Shown here one piece after another: positions 59,535 through 64,000 of a stretch of DNA of 64,000 nucleotides. The notes under the pieces are model-generated. The model saw only the letters and a list, made by a program, of their open reading frames with translations, had not been told where the DNA came from and did not search any database. The first letter of the stretch is position 1; every line of letters starts with the position of its first letter. Made by a program: the position numbers and the translations under genes. Origin of the DNA: Psychrobacter sp. 1044 (GTDB lineage Bacteria; Pseudomonadota; Gammaproteobacteria; Pseudomonadales; Moraxellaceae); assembly GCF_904846525.1 (NCBI RefSeq), contig NZ_CAJHAZ010000005.1:142832-206831 (forward strand). Reading direction: 5' to 3'.

Positions 59535-59753
59535 CTAATTTTTACTGTCTTCATCAGGTATGTATTTTAATATCTCACATGGTGTCACCTCTAATACTTC
59601 ACACAATTTGCTTAGCGTATCGAACTCTATACGAGTCGTCTCATCGTTATAAATCCTATGAAGTGTTGATTTACTAATGTCTGTCATCCTTACTAGATCG
59701 GCCACCCGTAGTCGTCTTTCTGCTAAAAGTACAGGGAGATTACAAGAAATCAC
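59535..59753 (-). CDS. XRE-family regulator
   Basis: A 72-residue Cro/CI-type HTH protein: LPVLLAERRLRVADLVRMTDISKSTLHRIYNDETTRIEFDTLSKLCEVLEVTPCEILKYIPDE. Length and sequence fit the small YozG-type repressors that control adjacent genes. An inverted repeat 15 bases upstream of its start is a probable autoregulatory operator. It lies between the trio and the divergent Cys-rich gene and may control either. Confidence 0.88.
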   Translation of the reverse strand: MISCNLPVLLAERRLRVADLVRMTDISKSTLHRIYNDETTRIEFDTLSKLCEVLEVTPCEILKYIPDEDSKN

Positions 59754-59767
59754 AATAAAATCCTTAT

Positions 59768-59790
59768 TGGTAAGTAAAAAATACTTGCCA
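59768..59790. promoter_or_regulatory. probable operator of the XRE regulator
   Basis: TGGTAAGTA and TACTTGCCA form an inverted repeat (8 of 9 pairs) around AAAAA, directly in front of the XRE gene. Confidence 0.6.
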
Positions 59791-59930
59791 GTGACTACTT
59801 TTCTGCTAGAATAATACTCGTTGGCAATAACTAAGTTTCCGTCAAAAACTATTTTATGCTGACTAACGCTTTATTATGTCATATACCTATCTTGCTGCTC
59901 AATAGCTGGCTAATGATGATAGGTGTGACT

Positions 59931-59983
59931 GGTTCAATAGATATCATTACTATAAGACGGGTCTAATAGATATGATTATCATA
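59931..59983 (+). repeat. pair of direct repeats before the Cys-rich gene
   Basis: Two approximate copies of a 24-25-base sequence sharing AATAGATATNATTA, starting 28 bases apart, about 50-100 bases upstream of the Cys-rich gene. They may bind a regulator; the promoter itself is not resolved. Confidence 0.45.
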
Positions 59984-60032
59984 AAAAGGTAATGCTAATC
60001 GTAAGTATCAGGTCATTAAAAAGGAGTACGTT

Positions 60033-60353
60033 GTGGGCATCAGCATTGAATGGAGTATGACACAAAACGCTTGGGACAAACGGGTCTGTGAGGATTATTG
60101 GGCCTACAATAATAAAATGAGTTATGTGGATTATGTCCATCTGCTTTGTCAAAAATATAGTATTAGTGCTCATACGTTATTTGACACCGTAAGCCAATGC
60201 TACGCATGCATAGATGATGTGTGCTGTGAATATTGCGGAAGCGCCTGTCCTATTGAAGTGCCTGCAGATATCGCTTATATGCGGGCAAAAGAGAGTTGGT
60301 TTTGCGCTGTATGTGAGCATGCTATGTGGCGCGGGGATTCTATTAGCAAATAG
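60033..60353 (+). CDS. small Cys-rich, probably zinc-binding protein
   Basis: A 106-residue protein starting at GTG with a strong AAGGAG site seven bases upstream. The C-terminal half carries CYAC, CCEYC, GSAC and CAVC motifs, suggesting one or two zinc ribbons. The N-terminal half is aromatic and predicted helical. It is divergent from the XRE gene and convergent with the cargo operon. No family recognised; a DNA- or protein-binding adaptor is possible. Confidence 0.75.
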   Translation: MGISIEWSMTQNAWDKRVCEDYWAYNNKMSYVDYVHLLCQKYSISAHTLFDTVSQCYACIDDVCCEYCGSACPIEVPADIAYMRAKESWFCAVCEHAMWRGDSISK

Positions 60354-60395
60354 AACCAGCCTCAATCGATAGTAGCAGCCAAAGCCATACGTTTA

Positions 60396-61040
60396 TTACG
60401 TGTGGATTTGTTTTTCTTCAGTATAAATCGCTTTTAAACAAAAACAATCAGGTTCATCAGTCATACTACTTGAGCTGAAATAAATAAACGCACCATCATT
60501 AGACAATAATCCTTCAATAGCATCTGATATATAAGTGAACGCTTCCAGTGACAGACTTCGCACGCTCTGCATCCCAACAAGCACCCCATTAGTATTACGA
60601 GCGTTAGTAAGTAGACCGATCAGATTATATGTGGCTGTTTTTATCATATCGGATTCATGCTCGCCTGTGGCACTTGCTTGAACAAACTGAAATGAATAAC
60701 CACACTCAAACAAGCTTATAACGTCTGCTACATCTATACCGATGATAGTACTTGCAGACTTTACATCTAGCAGTGCAATGACATCATTTACTTCATTAGG
60801 CTGACATCTAACAACCCCCTCTATGATATCTAAGCGTTCATACTCATGATCATCTGTTTGTAAGCCTATTAAAATATCAGCCTCTGCTTTGTCTTTTAGC
60901 TTTAGCAATGCCTGCTCATTCCAACCATCACTAATGATAAAACAAGCAATAATCGCTGGCGGAAAATAGTCTATGTTTGGTCGGTATAAGGCTGCACAAG
61001 GTAAATCATTTATTTGCGATTTGTCGAGCTGATATTTCAT
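60396..61040 (-). CDS. protein with FtsZ C-terminal-domain-like half
   Basis: A 214-residue protein. Residues of about 97-205 follow the pattern of the FtsZ/tubulin C-terminal domain: IGIDVADVISLFECGYSFQF, then SATGEHESDMIKTA, GVLVGMQSVRSLSLEAFTYISDAI, and a final strand LKAIYTE. Compare the FtsZ pattern of ADV, a Gly-Tyr pair, ATGE, a Gly-Val-Leu strand and LSLGEF. The N-terminal part is too short to be the GTPase domain and has no GGGTGTG loop, so it should not bind GTP. AGAAGG precedes the start. It is last in the cargo operon. The resemblance was judged by eye and needs profile confirmation. Confidence 0.7.
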   Translation of the reverse strand: MKYQLDKSQINDLPCAALYRPNIDYFPPAIIACFIISDGWNEQALLKLKDKAEADILIGLQTDDHEYERLDIIEGVVRCQPNEVNDVIALLDVKSASTIIGIDVADVISLFECGYSFQFVQASATGEHESDMIKTATYNLIGLLTNARNTNGVLVGMQSVRSLSLEAFTYISDAIEGLLSNDGAFIYFSSSSMTDEPDCFCLKAIYTEEKQIHT

Positions 61041-61080
61041 GATTAGACCTTCTGTTACTCTAGGTGTTATGACATTACAA

Positions 61081-62109
61081 TTACCAATCGTTTTTATTTT
61101 TATACTGATTTACTACATGATTAATGAATTTTTGCACTTCATCCATTAGCTTATCAACTTGCCGTAGATCTATTGAGTTTTCACTCTCAAAGATATCTGT
61201 GTCTAGTATAGCAAAGGTCATATGCCGACCTGAACCAAAGCGCTTTGGCTTAGTCACTTTTAAATCAAAATCAGCAGCTTCTGTCTTAAACAATTTATAA
61301 AGCTCATTCCTAACCTTGCTACGACTTTCTTTATTAGGAACAGATACTTTAAAGCAGATTTTCTCTTGCTCGATTTGTAAATAAATATCTATATTATTTT
61401 CTACTTTATGACCCAATCCCCAAAAGCCCATAAAGCCGCCCGAAGGATTAGCGACATAACCCCAGTTACCTTCTCCTAGGTAAGACTGTAAATATTGAAA
61501 AAAGCCAATCCAAGTCCGTTTTTTCCACTCGTTAACAGGTTTTGATTTAAAGCTTTGCACTGCTTCTTCAATAGACTGCAGATGGTTAAGATAATCGCTA
61601 TATATATCACTCTCTTGCAGTGCCGCATTTTGTTCACTATTAAAGAGGTCTAATAAATCTCGTCTAGTTACTGGATAGAAGCCGTCCTTTAGCACAGCTT
61701 TGTAGTTGCTTTGATCATGCGTTTGTAAATAAATAGGAATAATTTTATCTTCTGTAAAGGTTTGAGCGTGTCCATTAAGCATAAAATGCTTGTATCGAAC
61801 CAACTGATCGGAGTGCTGCAAACTGCCTACTTTATCTTCGATTAATACACAGTAAGTGTCGTTTATGATACAAAGGACATCAATGTTATTCACTTGACGC
61901 TTCACTACTATTTTATCAATACGACTCGGTAGCGAGTTACCCGCTTTTTTAAAGAATAACGCCAATACACTGGTTGCTATCTTATTGAGCGCTTTATGTT
62001 TATCGCTTCCTGTCTGATAGTCTTGGTCTGCCCACGACAGAAGCCAACAGATAAAAGCGTCTTGTGATAACTCAGAGGTGGCAAATTTAAATAAGTTAGG
62101 TGTGGTCAT
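61081..62109 (-). CDS. PD-(D/E)XK nuclease family protein
   Basis: A 342-residue protein. The start (NLFKFATSELSQDAFICWLLSWAD) is typical of the PDDEXK_4 group. The nuclease core is NIDVLCIINDTYCVLIEDKV, giving the acidic D...E-x-K set, followed by HSDQLVRYKHFML. The C-terminal 150 residues are a separate domain, possibly for substrate binding. AAGGAG precedes the start. It is third in the visible cargo operon, 67 bases after the WYL gene. This family occurs in defence islands; the target DNA or RNA is unknown. Confidence 0.85.
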   Translation of the reverse strand: MTTPNLFKFATSELSQDAFICWLLSWADQDYQTGSDKHKALNKIATSVLALFFKKAGNSLPSRIDKIVVKRQVNNIDVLCIINDTYCVLIEDKVGSLQHSDQLVRYKHFMLNGHAQTFTEDKIIPIYLQTHDQSNYKAVLKDGFYPVTRRDLLDLFNSEQNAALQESDIYSDYLNHLQSIEEAVQSFKSKPVNEWKKRTWIGFFQYLQSYLGEGNWGYVANPSGGFMGFWGLGHKVENNIDIYLQIEQEKICFKVSVPNKESRSKVRNELYKLFKTEAADFDLKVTKPKRFGSGRHMTFAILDTDIFESENSIDLRQVDKLMDEVQKFINHVVNQYKNKNDW

Positions 62110-62176
62110 TCTAGCTCCTTGATGACATTTAAAAAATGTATTTGTCTTTTATTACTTTAGTAAAATTCTTGATCAA

Positions 62177-63265
62177 CTATTTTGTATATAATTTTATCCC
62201 GCTTTCTAAGCGCTCTAAAATAGCCGCTTTTAACTCTACCGGTTCAATCACTACTGCTAACTGCGACATACTGACCAGCCAATCTTGCAAGCGCTGCGTA
62301 TTGGCAACTGTTGCACGCACCTCGTTCCAAGTGTCATCGATAACCGTAATCGTTTGAGTAGATGATAACGGCCGCTCATAGAGATGCTGGCAGGCATATT
62401 TTTGCACCTTTAGAACCAGTCCGATTTTTAAACCATTATTCAACTCAAGCTTTCCTAGCTTACGTAGATTCTCAAGAGTGAAAGCATTGCGCTCTACCCA
62501 GTCCGGTACCGACTGCTCTGTTACTTCAGCTGCTTCAATACGATTAACCGCAAAATTACGATGTGCCATTAATAAGACATTATCATCGATATGATCATTC
62601 GTTGGATTAAACCCAGTAAGATAGATCATGTTGTCGATAAAAATAAGTCCTCTAGGGTAGATCACTCTGACGGTAGGATTGTTACGCCATTTGTTTTGAT
62701 AGCTGATTTGAAGCTGCTTGTTGTGTAATAGTGCCTGATGGATGCTAGTCAGCACGCCGCTATCAAGCTTTGGTGCTTGTACGATACTAGACAGGGTAAT
62801 AAGATAATCTTGCCACTGTCCTAGCTTGCTTTGATTGAAGCTGTGTCTATCTTGGCGACCTAATTGGGTCAACTTTTCACTAATGCTTTGTTTAAAAGGT
62901 GCTGGCAAGTAGTTCGCCGTATAGTTAGCGAGCATCTGCCAAAAAAATACCGTTTGCTCATTAATGACATCGATACTAAAACTTGGCTCAATATAAAACC
63001 GTGCCGTTTGTCCGCTGATATTCTGTCCCCAAGCTGGCAGACGCATTAAAGCGTCACTGTGAAAGACGTCATTGAATATTTGATTGAGACTTGTTAGGTC
63101 GTTCTCTAAATTTTTACGCTCGTTTGCGTAATGGTCAAGGTTATCACCATAAACGTTCATTAGCTCTGTGAGTGATATTGCCTTGTCTTTATGACGTGGC
63201 AAGCGCTGATAGAGCGCAAACAAACGGGTGGATTTGTTGTAGGTTGCGATTGGGTGTGTAGGCAT
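62177..63265 (-). CDS. WYL-domain transcriptional regulator
   Basis: A 362-residue protein from the ATG at MPTHP; a TTG 11 codons upstream is a less likely start. The N-terminus is a winged HTH (RLFALYQRLPRHKDKAISLTELMNVYG). The WYL domain follows at about residues 170-270 (LQISYQNKWRNNPTVRVIYPRGLIFIDNMIYLTGF), then a WCX-type C-terminal extension. WYL proteins sense nucleic acids or nucleotides and frequently control anti-phage systems. It lies between the PP2C and nuclease genes on the same strand. Confidence 0.88.
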   Translation of the reverse strand: MPTHPIATYNKSTRLFALYQRLPRHKDKAISLTELMNVYGDNLDHYANERKNLENDLTSLNQIFNDVFHSDALMRLPAWGQNISGQTARFYIEPSFSIDVINEQTVFFWQMLANYTANYLPAPFKQSISEKLTQLGRQDRHSFNQSKLGQWQDYLITLSSIVQAPKLDSGVLTSIHQALLHNKQLQISYQNKWRNNPTVRVIYPRGLIFIDNMIYLTGFNPTNDHIDDNVLLMAHRNFAVNRIEAAEVTEQSVPDWVERNAFTLENLRKLGKLELNNGLKIGLVLKVQKYACQHLYERPLSSTQTITVIDDTWNEVRATVANTQRLQDWLVSMSQLAVVIEPVELKAAILERLESGIKLYTK

Positions 63266-63332
63266 GTTGGCTGCTCTATAGGCTATCGAATCTATCAAAC
63301 TGTCATTTTAAAAGTGAACTATCGTAAAAAGG

Positions 63333-64000
63333 TTAATCAAACCGTACCACAATAGCTGTGCCATTATCATAAGCATTGCCATCCGAGTCGTATACTTGCT
63401 GCATAAGCTTCTGTAGCCATCCTTGTAAATCCGTTTGATTATCGATAAGTGACCACTCGTAGCACGATACTAAATCATGAATACCGTCAGTACAAATGAC
63501 AAGGCTATCGCCTGCTTGCACTGTGATTGTTCGCTTATCACTTTTTGGTGGCTCGCTGCTTGGGTCATCACTATCTACTGCTAATGCAAAGCACTCGGTA
63601 ATGCTATATAAGCTGCCCGCCATACCTGTGCGATTGTACTCGCTAGGCTGAGCTTCTCGACCTTCGTTATGTGCCTGTTCATCTACCAACTCATTAAGCA
63701 GATTATGATCACGAGTTAAGCACTGCCATTCATTCATATCTTTGCTAAGCAAATATACACGGCTATCGCCGACATGAGTTATATCTATATTTATCGACTT
63801 ATCATCGTTTAGCGTGCCGGTGATCATCGCGAGAGTTGCTGCGGCACCATAACGTTTTTTTGGGTGTTTGGTTTGACTCAGTTGCGTATAGATATGATCT
63901 GAGGTGATAGCACTAGTACTCTCTTGATTGCTATCCCATAGCTTTTTAATTGCTTTGACAACTGCCTTTGAGCAGTGCTGTGACTGGTTAGAGCTAGCAA
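63333..64000 (-). CDS. PP2C-family serine/threonine phosphatase, N-terminus outside window
   Basis: The frame is open to the right edge, giving at least 220 residues. PP2C motifs are present: KRYGAAATLAMITG, ITHVGDSRVYLLSKD, LTRDHNLLNELV, GDSLVICTDGIHDLV and DNGTAIVVRF. The metal-binding aspartates of GDSR, CTDGIHD and DNGTA are retained; the N-terminal D-x-x-G motif is off the window. An internal ATG would drop the AAATLA strand and is not a real start. Upstream genes, possibly a kinase or effector, are not visible. Confidence 0.85.
   Translation of the reverse strand, partial: ASSNQSQHCSKAVVKAIKKLWDSNQESTSAITSDHIYTQLSQTKHPKKRYGAAATLAMITGTLNDDKSINIDITHVGDSRVYLLSKDMNEWQCLTRDHNLLNELVDEQAHNEGREAQPSEYNRTGMAGSLYSITECFALAVDSDDPSSEPPKSDKRTITVQAGDSLVICTDGIHDLVSCYEWSLIDNQTDLQGWLQKLMQQVYDSDGNAYDNGTAIVVRFD

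Larger units (their letters stand above)
46975..64000. mobile_element. tRNA-associated genomic island, left end (right end outside window)
   Basis: The island starts directly at the tRNA 3' end with a P4-type integrase and continues with phage-satellite-like genes, an IS, a recombinase trio and accessory genes to the window edge. No second copy of the tRNA 3' end (TTCAAGTCCTACTGGGCCC) is visible, so attR is beyond position 64,000 or lost. Gene content changes abruptly from housekeeping to mobile at the tRNA. It may be composite: the integrase/AlpA/DUF3987 part and the trio part may have arrived separately. Confidence 0.75.

Noticed and set aside
46975..64000. Right attachment site inside the window
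   Set aside because: I looked for TTCAAGTCCTACTGGGCCC and its reverse complement after the tRNA and found none.

Overview
The window is a chromosomal segment of a gammaproteobacterium of the family Moraxellaceae, most probably Psychrobacter. This rests on the gene set and its character: PrpE-type propionate ligase, NsrR/NnrS, DASH cryptochrome, fatty-acid desaturase, a polyester hydrolase very like the Moraxella/Psychrobacter lipase-1 family, and moderately AT-rich DNA. No database search was possible, so the genus is inferred.

Positions 1-46,800 are core chromosome. From the left: a leftward valine-catabolism operon (mmsA, isobutyryl-CoA-type dehydrogenase, enoyl-CoA hydratase, 3-hydroxyisobutyryl-CoA hydrolase cut by the window edge); propionate-CoA ligase prpE; a fatty-acyl-CoA ligase; an MFS exporter; a secreted PETase-like hydrolase; an ankyrin lipoprotein. 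An NO-response pair follows (nsrR and nnrS, with a good NsrR operator over the nnrS promoter), then a DASH cryptochrome. Next is an electrophile/aldehyde-detoxification locus: aldehyde dehydrogenase, a NemR-like TetR regulator, YqhD-type alcohol dehydrogenase, CurA-type reductase, DJ-1/Hsp31-type protein and GST. Two identical 15-bp operators stand before its two transcription units. After a repeat-rich gap come an EmrB/EmrA-like efflux pair and housekeeping genes: pdxH, glmM, guaB, an MscS channel, cysS, a PduO-type cobalamin adenosyltransferase, a glycerophosphodiesterase, desaturase, selO, maeB and cca.

Positions 46,975-64,000 are a genomic island entered at a tRNA gene with anticodon CAU. 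No second copy of the tRNA 3' end is visible, so the right end lies outside the window. Its left part is satellite-like: P4-type integrase preceded by five TTGGTATA boxes, a coiled-coil protein, an AlpA-type regulator behind two perfect palindromes, and a DUF3987 helicase/primase-like protein. An IS1-family element with a mutated catalytic Glu follows, then six 9-bp iterons.

Next is a tightly coupled leftward trio (187, 770 and 1057 residues). The 1057-residue protein keeps the tyrosine-recombinase catalytic set; the 770-residue one keeps the Arg/His residues but lacks the nucleophilic Tyr. Right of the trio are an XRE regulator with its own operator, a divergent Cys-rich protein, and a leftward cargo operon: PP2C phosphatase (cut by the edge), WYL regulator, PD-(D/E)XK nuclease, and a protein whose C-terminal half resembles the FtsZ C-terminal domain but has no GTP-binding half. 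This trio plus cargo is the best candidate for an undescribed mobile defence or conflict system.
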